From Nitrosotalea sp. (GTDB lineage Archaea; Thermoproteota; Nitrososphaeria; Nitrososphaerales; Nitrosopumilaceae), in assembly GCA_031296345.1 (NCBI GenBank), contig JARLFW010000114.1, positions 1 through 13,955 of the forward strand: a stretch of 13,955 bases of DNA, written 5' to 3'. Made by a program: the position numbers and the translations under genes. Below are positions 1 to 7,049 of this stretch, one piece after another. The first letter of the stretch is position 1. Each line of letters starts with the position of its first letter. The notes under the pieces were generated by a model. That model ran no database searches. It was not told where the DNA came from and worked only from the letters and a program-made list of their open reading frames with translations.

Positions 1-786
1 AATCTCTACTATACCATCAGAGTATTCATGGAAGAGTTCTATAATTTCATCAGATTTTGAATTTGACAATAACACTTTGACTCCCTTTTTGTCTAATGCC
101 TTGAATTTGTTATACAGTCTTGTCTGGTCAGTAAAATCAAAATCACTATCAGTATAGCTTGTAAAACTTGCTGTACTACTTACTGGCTGATATGGCGGAT
201 CAAGATACACAAAATCTCCGCTCCCCACTCCCTTTAGCGCATCTTCAAAGTCTTGGCATTTTATGGAGACATCTTTTGATTGTAATACCTTACTTACTTG
301 ATACAAATTTTCTTCATTTATAATATTTGGATTGGTATATCTTCCAACAGGGACGTTGAATTTTCCTTTGCTGTTTACTCTGTATAATCCATTAAAGCAA
401 GTCTTGTTCAAAAATATCAATCTTGAAACTATATCAATCTCGTTTTTGGGATTTGCCTCTCTTACCTTGTAATAGTATCCACTAGAATCCTTGGAGTAGT
501 GTTGTGCATGTTTTTCTAAAGACGTTACAAGTTCCTTGACATTATCTCGTATAGTATTATACGACAACACAAGATCAGAGTTTAGATCAGAGATGAACCA
601 CTTTGCTTTTCGCTCTTTTGCAGCCAAAGAAAAAAAGACTGCACCCCCGCCTAGAAACGGCTCAAAATATCTATCAAATTTAGTAGGAATATTTTCTGAT
701 ATTACTGGCAATAGCTGTCTCTTTCCGCCTGCCCATTTGACAAACGGTCTTGGAGCAACAGAGATTACATGATATTGTTGTTTCAA
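1..786 (-). CDS. D12-class adenine-specific DNA methyltransferase (Dam/DpnM-like), 3' end cut by window edge
   Basis: The minus-strand frame is open from a TTG start to base 1, giving 262 residues; related enzymes are about 270-290 aa, so only a short C-terminal tail is missing. Near the N-terminus it reads PFVKWAGGKRQLLP, the S-adenosylmethionine-binding motif typical of D12 class N6-adenine methyltransferases, followed by FEPFLGGGAVFFSL. The catalytic motif DPPY is at residues 196-199, and a later VLLSN strand also fits the family. No ATG exists near the N-terminus; the frame begins after a stop at 793-795 with TTG codons at 792 and 786. It should transfer methyl groups to adenine N6 in a short DNA site; the site cannot be read from sequence. 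No partner endonuclease is visible, but the next gene is outside the window. It may be an orphan methylase or part of a restriction system. Confidence 0.88.
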   Translation of the reverse strand, partial: MKQQYHVISVAPRPFVKWAGGKRQLLPVISENIPTKFDRYFEPFLGGGAVFFSLAAKERKAKWFISDLNSDLVLSYNTIRDNVKELVTSLEKHAQHYSKDSSGYYYKVREANPKNEIDIVSRLIFLNKTCFNGLYRVNSKGKFNVPVGRYTNPNIINEENLYQVSKVLQSKDVSIKCQDFEDALKGVGSGDFVYLDPPYQPVSSTASFTSYTDSDFDFTDQTRLYNKFKALDKKGVKVLLSNSKSDEIIELFHEYSDGIVEI

Positions 787-887
787 TATCAATTAATTGT
801 AAAATTATATTTCGTTTAAACAGATAACAAAAGATCACCCCCAGTGTAACTTTTTTTAATCAAAACCAAAGTTCAAGATAACTTAGT

Positions 888-918
888 CGTACTAAAATAA
901 TAAAAGTAAAAGGAAAGG
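888..918 (-). terminator. T-rich transcription terminator of amoA
   Basis: Read on the minus strand, the bases just after the amoA stop are a pyrimidine-rich run of T clusters (CCTTTTACTTTTATTATTTT). Archaeal RNA polymerase typically terminates at such T-tracts without a hairpin. Inference from composition and position only. Confidence 0.45.
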
Positions 919-922
919 GAAG

Positions 923-1573
923 TTAGTCCCACTTAGACCAGGCTGCCATCCATCTGTAAGTCCATGTTGTTAGTTTGGTTCCTAATGCAGTCATTGTTAC
1001 CGTTAACACGGCACTAGCGCCTGCACCCAAAGCTACCGGACTATCATAGAACTTTCCTACCTGTGGTTCTATTGGTGTCATGTATGGAGGCAATGTGGTT
1101 CTTGGGTATTTGAAAGCAGTCTCAAGAGGATCATCTATTGTGATTAGATTGATCATGTTGAACAACGACATGGACATTCCACAGAGTACACCGCCTATTA
1201 GGATCAAAGAGTGTTTGTTTCTCTTTGTTGCCCAATATGCCAAGTCCATCAGTATTGCCGATGGAATCCACATTGGTACCACGATGAAACTGTACGGATA
1301 TCCTAAGGAGAACCATGCACCTTTTGCTATCCACGTATACACTGTCATTATCAGTGCATAGTATGTTGCCGTTCCTGGAACTCCAGTAAACGTTAGATAG
1401 TATGCTGCACCGACTGCGAGCATCAATGATTGTGATAATGTAAATATCACAAATGATGTCCACGCCCAGTCAGTATAGAAGATGTAGTCTCCTGCGTTGA
1501 TTGTCAACAAGGTCGAGTTGACTGCTACCACTACTATGAATAAGTAGTGAGTACATCGTCTTAGCCAGACCAT
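923..1573 (-). CDS. amoA: Ammonia monooxygenase subunit A
   Basis: Membrane subunit of archaeal AMO, the copper enzyme that oxidizes ammonia to hydroxylamine in the first step of nitrification. The 216-aa length and sequence are those of archaeal AmoA: it begins MVWLRRCTHYLFIVVVAVNS, has about six hydrophobic spans, contains the conserved stretches SLGYPYSFIVVPMWIP and KYPRTTLPPYMTPIEPQVG, and ends AAWSKWD. It is the 3'-most gene of the minus-strand amoC-amoX-amoA series but has its own TATA box (1597-1606) 28 nt upstream of the ATG, so it is probably transcribed on its own as a leaderless mRNA. No frameshift or unusual codon is seen. This is the standard marker gene for ammonia-oxidizing archaea. 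Confidence 0.98.
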   Translation of the reverse strand: MVWLRRCTHYLFIVVVAVNSTLLTINAGDYIFYTDWAWTSFVIFTLSQSLMLAVGAAYYLTFTGVPGTATYYALIMTVYTWIAKGAWFSLGYPYSFIVVPMWIPSAILMDLAYWATKRNKHSLILIGGVLCGMSMSLFNMINLITIDDPLETAFKYPRTTLPPYMTPIEPQVGKFYDSPVALGAGASAVLTVTMTALGTKLTTWTYRWMAAWSKWD

Positions 1574-1596
1574 TGGATTGTATGCAGGAAGTGATG

Positions 1597-1606
1597 TATA
1601 TAAAAT
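1597..1606 (-). promoter_or_regulatory. TATA box of amoA
   Basis: On the minus strand the sequence ATTTTATATA is centred about 28 nt before the amoA ATG at 1573. In archaea this spacing puts the transcription start at or next to the start codon, consistent with leaderless mRNA and independent transcription of amoA. Confidence 0.6.
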
Positions 1607-1683
1607 TTTATGAAGTGCGAGATCAGCAGGACAAATTCAACTAGAGTTAGTTTGTAATAAAATAAAAGATAAAAGAGGATTAT

Positions 1684-2046
1684 CTATCCGAAGAAGACAC
1701 AATCAGTAATCAAGGTTAAGATCGCTACTGCACCAATTATGCCAGCGATTGCACCGTTGTATGTCTTAGCTTTTGAGGTACCTTCAGTCACCACTTTTAC
1801 ACAGAACATGTAACCTATTGCCTCGATGATTGTAAGGCAAGTTAATGCAAAGTGTGCGCTTGGCGGTGGATATGCCCAAGGATAGTATACTACTGCAACT
1901 GCTATTCCGGCCCATGTGCCTCCCCATAATGCGAGGAAGAAAGCTGTGATAATTCCGAAGTGATCTTCTGCACGTCGTCCTATCATTTTGCTTACGTCGG
2001 AACTTGAAGCTCCGCCACCAGTACCGAATCCTTTTGGTAAGGTCAT
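1684..2046 (-). CDS. amoX: AMO subunit AmoX (small membrane protein)
   Basis: This 120-aa membrane protein lies between amoA and amoC, the characteristic position of the archaea-specific orf called amoX, reported as a subunit of the archaeal AMO complex. It begins MTLPKGFGTGGGASSSDVSK, a Gly/Ser-rich polar N-terminus, followed by roughly three hydrophobic spans (about residues 30-52, 62-82 and 95-117) with the aromatic/proline loop YYPWAYPPPSAHF between the first two. No enzymatic motif is visible, and a structural role is likely. A TATA box at 2070-2079 sits 27 nt upstream of the ATG. A T-rich stretch follows the stop on the minus strand. Recognition rests on gene order, length and sequence; the molecular role is from the literature, not visible here. 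Confidence 0.9.
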   Translation of the reverse strand: MTLPKGFGTGGGASSSDVSKMIGRRAEDHFGIITAFFLALWGGTWAGIAVAVVYYPWAYPPPSAHFALTCLTIIEAIGYMFCVKVVTEGTSKAKTYNGAIAGIIGAVAILTLITDCVFFG

Positions 2047-2069
2047 TTGGATTTATTGACAGACATATG

Positions 2070-2079
2070 CTTTTAAATC
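2070..2079 (-). promoter_or_regulatory. TATA box of amoX
   Basis: The minus-strand sequence AGATTTAAAAG has its TATA core centred about 27 nt upstream of the amoX ATG (2046), matching leaderless archaeal promoter spacing. The gap between amoC and amoX also holds a terminator-like hairpin, so amoX probably has its own transcript. Confidence 0.55.
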
Positions 2080-2118
2080 TTTTCCCAAGATCTGTACAAC
2101 TCACGTTAATTTGATCGC

Positions 2119-2151
2119 TTGAGAAAAATAAGAAAAGATGCGCTTTTGCGC
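2119..2151 (-). terminator. Hairpin plus T-tract terminator of amoC
   Basis: Immediately after the amoC stop, the minus strand reads GCGC-AAAA-GCGC (bases 2151-2140), a compact GC stem with a four-base loop in an otherwise AT-rich gap, followed by a T-rich tract (ATCTTTTCTTATTTTTCTC). This resembles an intrinsic terminator and would separate amoC from amoX transcription. Confidence 0.55.
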
Positions 2152-2153
2152 GT

Positions 2154-2717
2154 TTATGGGATTGATCTACTGTACAATTTGCCCTCTAAGGCCATCTTGT
2201 ACATTTCTGCAACATATGGGTTCTCTCCTGGGGTTTCTGCTCCAAGTTCGACGAGTCGTGCGTATACTCTTACTACATAGGCAAGTGCGCCCATGAAAGC
2301 AACGACGACACCCATGTTAAACATCCAGTGATTTGGAACTGCAAAGATCTCCTCTACATACCAGAAGTGCCACATCTCATTAACACCGATGGTAAACATT
2401 GTTGCCAAGTAACCAAGGATAGTCATCTTAAGACCTGTGTTCATTGAGTTGTTTGGACCTCTCAGAATTGGTACCTTTCTGTCATAGACAGCTACCATTC
2501 CCCATCCTATTGGAAGAGCAATGAAGTGACTGTATAACCACCAGTGTGCTGGTGTGAAGGCACTATCTCTGATTGATGTCTGGTGTAAAGATCCATCTAC
2601 GAAGTTATCAACCTCTACTGATGCTGCAATTGATCCCAATGCGATGACGATAAGCCAGATCTTCTTCAGTCTCTGGATTTCGACTTCTTTTGGAATTAGT
2701 GCGGGCATTTGTGCCAT
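2154..2717 (-). CDS. amoC: Ammonia monooxygenase subunit C
   Basis: This 187-aa integral membrane subunit of AMO shows the copper-site pattern of the PmoC/AmoC family: D41-x3-H45-x12-H58 (in VDNFVDGSLHQTSIRDSAFT and the following PAHWW), the same spacing as the Asp/His/His copper ligands of bacterial particulate methane monooxygenase PmoC. About four to five hydrophobic spans follow. The sequence also contains GVNEMWHFWYVEEIFAVPNH, typical of archaeal AmoC. A TATA box at 2740-2747 is 27 nt upstream of the ATG. It is divergent from amoB across a 252-bp regulatory gap and followed by amoX and amoA on the same strand. Some ammonia-oxidizing archaea carry extra amoC copies elsewhere; only this one is in the window. 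Confidence 0.97.
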   Translation of the reverse strand: MAQMPALIPKEVEIQRLKKIWLIVIALGSIAASVEVDNFVDGSLHQTSIRDSAFTPAHWWLYSHFIALPIGWGMVAVYDRKVPILRGPNNSMNTGLKMTILGYLATMFTIGVNEMWHFWYVEEIFAVPNHWMFNMGVVVAFMGALAYVVRVYARLVELGAETPGENPYVAEMYKMALEGKLYSRSIP

Positions 2718-2739
2718 AGACTTGTGAATGGTTCATACT

Positions 2740-2747
2740 TATTTAAA
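2740..2747 (-). promoter_or_regulatory. TATA box of amoC
   Basis: The minus-strand TTTAAATA is centred about 27 nt from the amoC ATG at 2717, giving a predicted leaderless transcript. Confidence 0.58.
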
Positions 2748-2862
2748 CCGTAAGTTATAATTTCTACAAGATTAAGTATAATTCTTATATTTTCAAGCCC
2801 AAAATAATATCAATAATACTTTAAATCAAGACATAATATTGTAATAATCATATACTAAAAAT

Positions 2863-2886
2863 CATGTTATCCATGATTAACATGGA
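2863..2886. promoter_or_regulatory. Nested inverted repeats upstream of amoB (candidate operator)
   Basis: In the amoC/amoB divergent region two dyads overlap: CATGTTA (2863-2869) pairs with TAACATG (2878-2884), and TCCATG (2870-2875) pairs with CATGGA (2881-2886). The element lies about 60 bp upstream of the amoB TATA box and 120 bp from the amoC TATA box. It could bind a regulator; no factor can be named. Confidence 0.3.
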
Positions 2887-2927
2887 TGTTATACACATGT
2901 ACTATCGCCAAATGGATCAGGCAGGGC

Positions 2928-2939
2928 AAAATATATATC
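2928..2939 (+). promoter_or_regulatory. TATA box of amoB
   Basis: AAAATATATATC lies about 36 nt upstream of the amoB ATG at 2970, predicting a short 5' leader of roughly 10 nt. It falls inside the upstream in-frame extension of amoB, which argues that the extension is not translated. Confidence 0.55.
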
Positions 2940-2969
2940 GTTGTAGTTTCTCATTTGTTTCAGTTCAAT

Positions 2970-3536
2970 ATGGTCGATAAGAAGTTTATTGTGGCTGCAA
3001 TAAGTGTGATAGTAGCACTTGGAGCAGTTGGACCATCAATGGCACAAATGTTCCAACATGCTGAAGCACATGGTGTCCAGGCACAACTACAGAGTCGTTT
3101 CGTAAGAATAGATGGTGAGACTTGGTCAAAACAATCTGTTCATACTGGAGACACTTTGACTGTATCTGGCAAATTCGTAAGTCTTGTAAACAGAGACATG
3201 CGAGGATGGTACACCGTTTACGGTGATTCACCAAACGCTGGTAATAGATGGGAAATTATGGCAAGAGATCCACCTGGTAACGTAATTACAATACCAGCTA
3301 ACGGAGTAGTTCCATACACACTAACCATCAAGGCACTCGAACCAGCAGTATATCACATGCACACACAGCTTAACATAGCAAGCATCGGTCCAGGTCTCGG
3401 TCCAGGACAAACAGTCGTGGTAACAGGCGACCCAATCGTAAAACCAATTCCATATGCAAATGTGGCCTATCAATCAGTAGTGATAGCAGTTGGATATGCG
3501 ATTACTTTCGCTACAAGACCGTGGCAAGTGATTTAA
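2970..3536 (+). CDS. amoB: Ammonia monooxygenase subunit B
   Basis: AmoB is the extracytoplasmic copper-binding subunit of AMO. The 188-aa protein starts MVDKKFIVAAISVIVALGAV with a signal peptide ending near SMA-QMF, followed by HAEAHG (H30, H34), a cupredoxin-like beta domain with YHMHT (H129, H131), and one hydrophobic C-terminal span ending TRPWQVI. The N-terminal His plus HxH pattern matches the PmoB dicopper ligands. Archaeal AmoB has only this one cupredoxin domain and one anchor, unlike bacterial AmoB/PmoB (two domains), and the length here agrees. The reading frame is open back to 2886, but that extension covers the TATA box and precedes the signal peptide, so 2970 is chosen. It is divergent from amoC. 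Confidence 0.97.
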   Translation: MVDKKFIVAAISVIVALGAVGPSMAQMFQHAEAHGVQAQLQSRFVRIDGETWSKQSVHTGDTLTVSGKFVSLVNRDMRGWYTVYGDSPNAGNRWEIMARDPPGNVITIPANGVVPYTLTIKALEPAVYHMHTQLNIASIGPGLGPGQTVVVTGDPIVKPIPYANVAYQSVVIAVGYAITFATRPWQVI

Positions 3537-3540
3537 AACA

Positions 3541-3572
3541 ATCACCCCCTCTCTTTTCATTTTCTTACTTTG
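3541..3572 (+). terminator. Pyrimidine-rich terminator of amoB
   Basis: Directly after the amoB stop the plus strand has a C/T tract with several T clusters (CTCTCTTTTCATTTTCTTAC), the usual archaeal termination signal. Confidence 0.45.
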
Positions 3573-3592
3573 AATTAGTATAAACTATTTTT

Positions 3593-3871
3593 CTAGAATA
3601 AAGACTTGGTTTTATTAAATTCCAAAGTCCACTTTCGAATAAAGTAAAGAGGAGTTAGAACTGATATGGGTAATGAAATAATCATTCCAAACGGCCATGA
3701 AATGCTCATCTGTATTACCAAGTCTACAAAAAATATTAGCACTTCAATTATGATACCATAGACTAGTTTTCGTATTCTATAAAATGCAAATATTTGTGTA
3801 ACAAATGTAGGTATTACTGCAAGTATCATCTGAGTCTTGAGAAATTTTTCGGCCTTGTCATCTAGTGCCAT
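3593..3871 (-). CDS. Small three-span membrane protein, unknown function
   Basis: This 92-aa protein has a charged N-terminus (ALDDKAEKFLK) and three hydrophobic stretches at about residues 12-31, 37-56 and 60-78, with basic residues in the YRIRK loop and the RK/K-rich tail. It is convergent with amoB, 57 bp away, and divergent from the cupredoxin gene. No catalytic or metal-binding motif is visible. No clear TATA box lies at the expected distance from the ATG. It is not one of the AMO subunits I recognise, but its small size and position beside amoB make a link possible. Coding status is supported by the coherent membrane topology; function is unknown. Confidence 0.6.
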   Translation of the reverse strand: MALDDKAEKFLKTQMILAVIPTFVTQIFAFYRIRKLVYGIIIEVLIFFVDLVIQMSISWPFGMIISLPISVLTPLYFIRKWTLEFNKTKSLF

Positions 3872-3983
3872 TATATCATAACATAAGATTTGCTTGCAAT
3901 TTTAGTGTTCAAGTTTAATCATCTCAAAATCAGGCTTAATGAATTCTCAATGTTAATAGGACTTGGATCCATATCATAACATC

Positions 3984-4430
3984 ATGAAAGGTATACCTGT
4001 ACAAATAATTGCATTATGTTTTGCCTTGGTACTAGTTACTACAATTCCTACTTCATATTCCCAGACAAATACCCAGGCAAGTAAATCACATACCATATTC
4101 ATTATGGGATGTGCAATAAGTCAGGCTTGTTTTTTTCCATGCCAAATAACGGTTGCAAAAGGAGACACTGTAACATGGGTAAACAGGGATACTGTTAATC
4201 ACATGATAATTAGTGGAAGCGGACAACGGGGTCCAGATGGATGGTTTTCAAGTCCTGTTATTTTCTCACATGGAATGTTTTCACATGTGTTTGATAGAAA
4301 GGGTGCGTTTCCATACTATGACAGCGTCAATACATATTCCCAAGGTGTAGTCATTGTAGATTCTCCAACAAACTCTAATTTTGTAAAACTCCAACAGTCA
4401 TATTTTTCAGACTGGTGGTGTACAAGATAA
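3984..4430 (+). CDS. Secreted cupredoxin-fold protein lacking canonical copper ligands
   Basis: This 148-aa protein starts MKGIPVQIIALCFALVLVTT with a signal peptide ending near SYSQ, followed by a plastocyanin-like domain (QITVAKGDTVTWVNRDTVNH). The first type-1 copper ligand, H73, is present. The C-terminal ligand loop that in related archaeal cupredoxins reads about YYC-x2-H-x2-M-x-G here reads YYDSVNTYSQG, so Cys, His and Met are replaced by D113, N116 and S119. A classical blue copper site therefore cannot form. Three unusual cysteines (C43, C49, C53) lie before the domain core and a fourth (C146) near the C-terminus. A longer TTG start at 3963 is possible, but the ATG directly precedes the signal peptide. 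It is convergent with the LamG-like gene, with one base between their stops. It may have a structural role or another metal site; electron transfer is unlikely. Confidence 0.8.
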   Translation: MKGIPVQIIALCFALVLVTTIPTSYSQTNTQASKSHTIFIMGCAISQACFFPCQITVAKGDTVTWVNRDTVNHMIISGSGQRGPDGWFSSPVIFSHGMFSHVFDRKGAFPYYDSVNTYSQGVVIVDSPTNSNFVKLQQSYFSDWWCTR

Positions 4431-4431
4431 T

Positions 4432-5121
4432 CTAGTATTCTATCTTGACATCGTCAAAGTATGCACCAGTATCTTTCTTGGTCCACATTCCAACTTGACC
4501 AGATAGATAATTGTGATCATTTGCTTGAATGATTATCGTACCGTCAAGATATGCAGCAATTCCTTGTGAAGAAACTAATGCCTTTAATGTGTGCCATTCC
4601 CCTGGGGCAATTGTCACAGTCTTGTCATAGTTGCATATCAAAAAGTCAGGTGTATCCTTGCATAAAGAGAGCCTGTTTTTGTCCGAATCTGCCATCAAAA
4701 CAAAATAATGTTTTGTGTCAATGAATCGAAGAATCATGCCGGCAGACTTGGCTTGGCTGCCTGATACAATTTTAAAATTCATGGTAACATTTTCAGTATC
4801 AACAGTTGGCGAATTTGGAATTAGTTGATAGTGATAGTCAGATGATGAATCATTTACAGGTACTCTTTGCATCACATTTGGTAAAGATGGTGCACTAGGT
4901 TCTGCTCGTATAATCCAAGAAAACTTGGGGTCAATTGATCCTTCAGCAAAACCTTCTGGGACTGTCCCATTTTGATATGAATCAAAGTTAATTGTCATCG
5001 AATGTTTAAAGCCAGAATTAATTTCAGAGTTGTAAAACGCATATGATATTCCAATTATTGTAATAATAGCAAAGACTGCAAGACGTTTCTTCTTACTAAA
5101 CGGCTGTTTTTTTGCTGACAA
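4432..5121 (-). CDS. Membrane-anchored LamG/concanavalin A-like domain protein
   Basis: This 229-aa protein has a lysine-rich cytoplasmic start and one N-terminal hydrophobic span (about residues 13-30), then an extracytoplasmic beta-rich domain. The pattern of AGMILRFIDTKHYFVLMADS, PGEWHTLKALVSSQGIAAYL, DGTIIIQ and SGQVGMWTKKDTGAYFDDVK is typical of the jelly-roll family that includes LamG and DUF1080-type (3-keto-disaccharide hydrolase-like) domains. These often bind or process sugars, but no catalytic residues can be assigned. Start is TTG; an in-frame stop lies three codons upstream, so no ATG alternative exists there. A TATA-like TTTATATC lies about 36 nt upstream. A surface-attached, possibly glycan-binding role is inference. 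Confidence 0.7.
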   Translation of the reverse strand: MSAKKQPFSKKKRLAVFAIITIIGISYAFYNSEINSGFKHSMTINFDSYQNGTVPEGFAEGSIDPKFSWIIRAEPSAPSLPNVMQRVPVNDSSSDYHYQLIPNSPTVDTENVTMNFKIVSGSQAKSAGMILRFIDTKHYFVLMADSDKNRLSLCKDTPDFLICNYDKTVTIAPGEWHTLKALVSSQGIAAYLDGTIIIQANDHNYLSGQVGMWTKKDTGAYFDDVKIEY

Positions 5122-5208
5122 GAATATCTACAGGTAGAGTGCAAATTGTGATTGATATAAAGATACCATTATATGAAAATAAAAAATTCAAACGTCAGGA
5201 AAATAAAA

Positions 5209-5415
5209 TTATCGTTTCTTTTCTCGTTTTCTTGGTTTGTTCTTACTTCTCCATTTGTCAAAGCCCCATCGTGTGGCACCAAATGTACCAAGTGTAAAGA
5301 AGAGTCCCCCTACCATTAGAAAGATGAAACTATGATCAACAAAATACCAAAAACCAAATCCCAAGGTCGCACTAACAAATTGTAGTATAACAAAAGCTAT
5401 CCACCTATCTACCAT
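5209..5415 (-). CDS. Two-helix small membrane protein, unknown function
   Basis: This 68-aa protein has two hydrophobic spans (about residues 5-27 and 31-48) linked by a short turn and a strongly basic C-terminal tail (WRSKNKPRKREKKR) that should be cytoplasmic. A TATA-like TAAATAG lies about 28 nt upstream of the ATG, supporting expression. It lies 109 bp downstream of the end of amt on the same strand and upstream of the LamG-like gene. No functional motif is visible. Confidence 0.6.
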   Translation of the reverse strand: MVDRWIAFVILQFVSATLGFGFWYFVDHSFIFLMVGGLFFTLGTFGATRWGFDKWRSKNKPRKREKKR

Positions 5416-5485
5416 TTACAAAGTTTGGTAAATTGACATCTATTTACTGTTTCTCAATTTAGAAAAAACAATCAATCAAGAGTGA

Positions 5486-5522
5486 CTTGGAAAATAGAAA
5501 AATGAAAAGAGAGGGAATAGTT
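5486..5522 (-). terminator. Pyrimidine-rich terminator of amt
   Basis: After the amt stop the minus strand carries a T/C-rich run (CCCTCTCTTTTCATTTTTCT) consistent with archaeal termination. Confidence 0.4.
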
Positions 5523-5524
5523 TT

Positions 5525-7030
5525 CTACTCTGCAAATCCAGAGTATGCTCGTTCGCCGACTTGAGATATGTCCAATCCCACTTCTTCTTCTTTTGGTGTA
5601 ACACGTACTCCACCTGGCCAAATTGCATCTTGGATTCTCCAAATGATGTAAGTCATGCCAAATGACCACGCTGCACCAAATCCTGCTCCCATACAATTAA
5701 TTACAAACTGCATTGGGTTTCCAAAGAAGAGACCGTTGTGTCCAAATGGGTTGATTCTGACTTCACTGAATGCACCTGTAAGTAATGCACCTACAACACC
5801 ACCCATTCCGTGTACACCCCAAGTATCCAGTGCATCATCTATTCTTGCCCTGTTCTTGATTAATACACAGTAGAAGCAGACTGTTGCGCATGCAAATCCT
5901 ACTATAATTGATGCCCATGTTCCAATGAACCCAGAGGCTGGCGTAATTGCTACTAATCCAGCAACAGCTCCGTTAACCGCACCTATGGCGCTAGTCTTTC
6001 CTGTATGTGCCCAGCTTAAGAACATCCACCATATTGCTGCAACCGCAGTTGCAATGTTGGTGTTCTGGAATGCTTGTGTTTCTAGGAAACCAGCAAATCC
6101 TGCACTACCAGGGTTGAAACCAAACCATCCAAACCAAAGTAATGATGCACCCAATATTATAAGCGGAATTGAGTGTGGTTCAAATGGTGCTTTACCATAT
6201 CCTATTCTTCTTCCCAAGAACATTGCAGTAGCTAAGCCTGCAAATCCTGAGGTGATGTGAATGACTGTTCCTCCCGCAAAGTCTTCTGTACCAATCTTGG
6301 CTAACCAGCCCATCGCGGTACCCTGACTTGCAAGAGACCAGTTTGCATGTCCTACGAAATCATAGATGAATGTGGTCCACAATACAATGTGTATCAAGAA
6401 TGCACTCATCTTTACTCTGTCAGCATAACCAGCTATGGCAAGTGACGGAGTGATGGCAGCGAACATAAGCTGGAACATCACATAGGCTAAGTGTGGAATA
6501 GTTGGAGCATATACATCGGCTGGCGCATTGTGCGATACGTTATTCAAGCCTACCCAGTCAAGGTTTCCGATAAATCCAACAGAATCAGCAGAAGGACCAA
6601 ACATTATCGAGTATCCAAAGACTACCCATTGAACACTGACAATTGCATAGACCATGAATGCTTGTAGTATAACTGTTAGAGAGTGCTTTCTTCTTGTAAG
6701 ACCTCCATACAAGAATCCCACACCACCAGGAGTCATTATCATGACGAAGACTGCTGCTGCGTACATGAAGGTTGTATCTCCTGTGTCTATACATGGTGCA
6801 TTACTTCCACCGAACGTTCCATTACCCGGAGGTATCATCGGCTGAGCACAGTGAAGCTCATTAGTTTTAGCAGGATTTGCAAGAGCCCCTAATGGGCCAA
6901 ATTGAGCATGCGCATCCTCTATTGCCGTGAATCCAGATAACCCGACTATTAAGCCTGCGAGCACAAAAACTACCGGCCATTTGTGTTTTGTTACTATCTG
7001 CATTGGCGATTTAGAAATTGTCTCCAGCAT
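5525..7030 (-). CDS. amt: Ammonium transporter (Amt/MEP/Rh family)
   Basis: Amt imports ammonium across the cytoplasmic membrane. Family signatures are clear: MTPGGVGFLYGGL in the first core helix, the twin pore histidines (GGTVIHITSGF, about H258, and WGVHGMGGVVG, about H407), WFGWFGFNPGSAG, and eleven or so spans. Before the core is a cleavable-looking hydrophobic segment ending DAHA, then an extracytoplasmic insert with two cysteines (HCAQP, APCID). The frame is open to 7066, but the ATG at 7030 is chosen: the TATA box (about 7054-7062) lies inside the upstream extension and exactly 28 nt before this ATG, and the same promoter segment precedes another gene without being coding there. It is divergent from a 55-aa membrane protein. 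It probably works with the nearby PII protein. Confidence 0.95.
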   Translation of the reverse strand: MLETISKSPMQIVTKHKWPVVFVLAGLIVGLSGFTAIEDAHAQFGPLGALANPAKTNELHCAQPMIPPGNGTFGGSNAPCIDTGDTTFMYAAAVFVMIMTPGGVGFLYGGLTRRKHSLTVILQAFMVYAIVSVQWVVFGYSIMFGPSADSVGFIGNLDWVGLNNVSHNAPADVYAPTIPHLAYVMFQLMFAAITPSLAIAGYADRVKMSAFLIHIVLWTTFIYDFVGHANWSLASQGTAMGWLAKIGTEDFAGGTVIHITSGFAGLATAMFLGRRIGYGKAPFEPHSIPLIILGASLLWFGWFGFNPGSAGFAGFLETQAFQNTNIATAVAAIWWMFLSWAHTGKTSAIGAVNGAVAGLVAITPASGFIGTWASIIVGFACATVCFYCVLIKNRARIDDALDTWGVHGMGGVVGALLTGAFSEVRINPFGHNGLFFGNPMQFVINCMGAGFGAAWSFGMTYIIWRIQDAIWPGGVRVTPKEEEVGLDISQVGERAYSGFAE

Positions 7031-7049
7031 CTTTGGATAGAGAAGTTTC

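Noticed and set aside
536..772. Plus-strand open frame over the methyltransferase gene
   Set aside because: It is antisense to the conserved N-terminal motifs of the methyltransferase and has no promoter or family support.
1080..1463. Open frames on both strands inside amoA
   Set aside because: They overlap a certain gene in other frames and encode no recognisable protein.
2886..2969. 28-codon N-terminal extension of amoB
   Set aside because: It covers the TATA box and would place unrelated residues before a clear signal peptide; AmoB of the expected length starts at 2970.
5112..5297. 61-aa plus-strand open frame between the LamG-like and two-helix protein genes
   Set aside because: It overlaps the start of one gene and the basic tail region of the other and shows no coherent protein features.
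5655..6892. Several open frames antisense or out of frame to amt
   Set aside because: Low-complexity shadows of the transporter coding sequence, rich in Pro and Ala from reading membrane-helix codons backwards.
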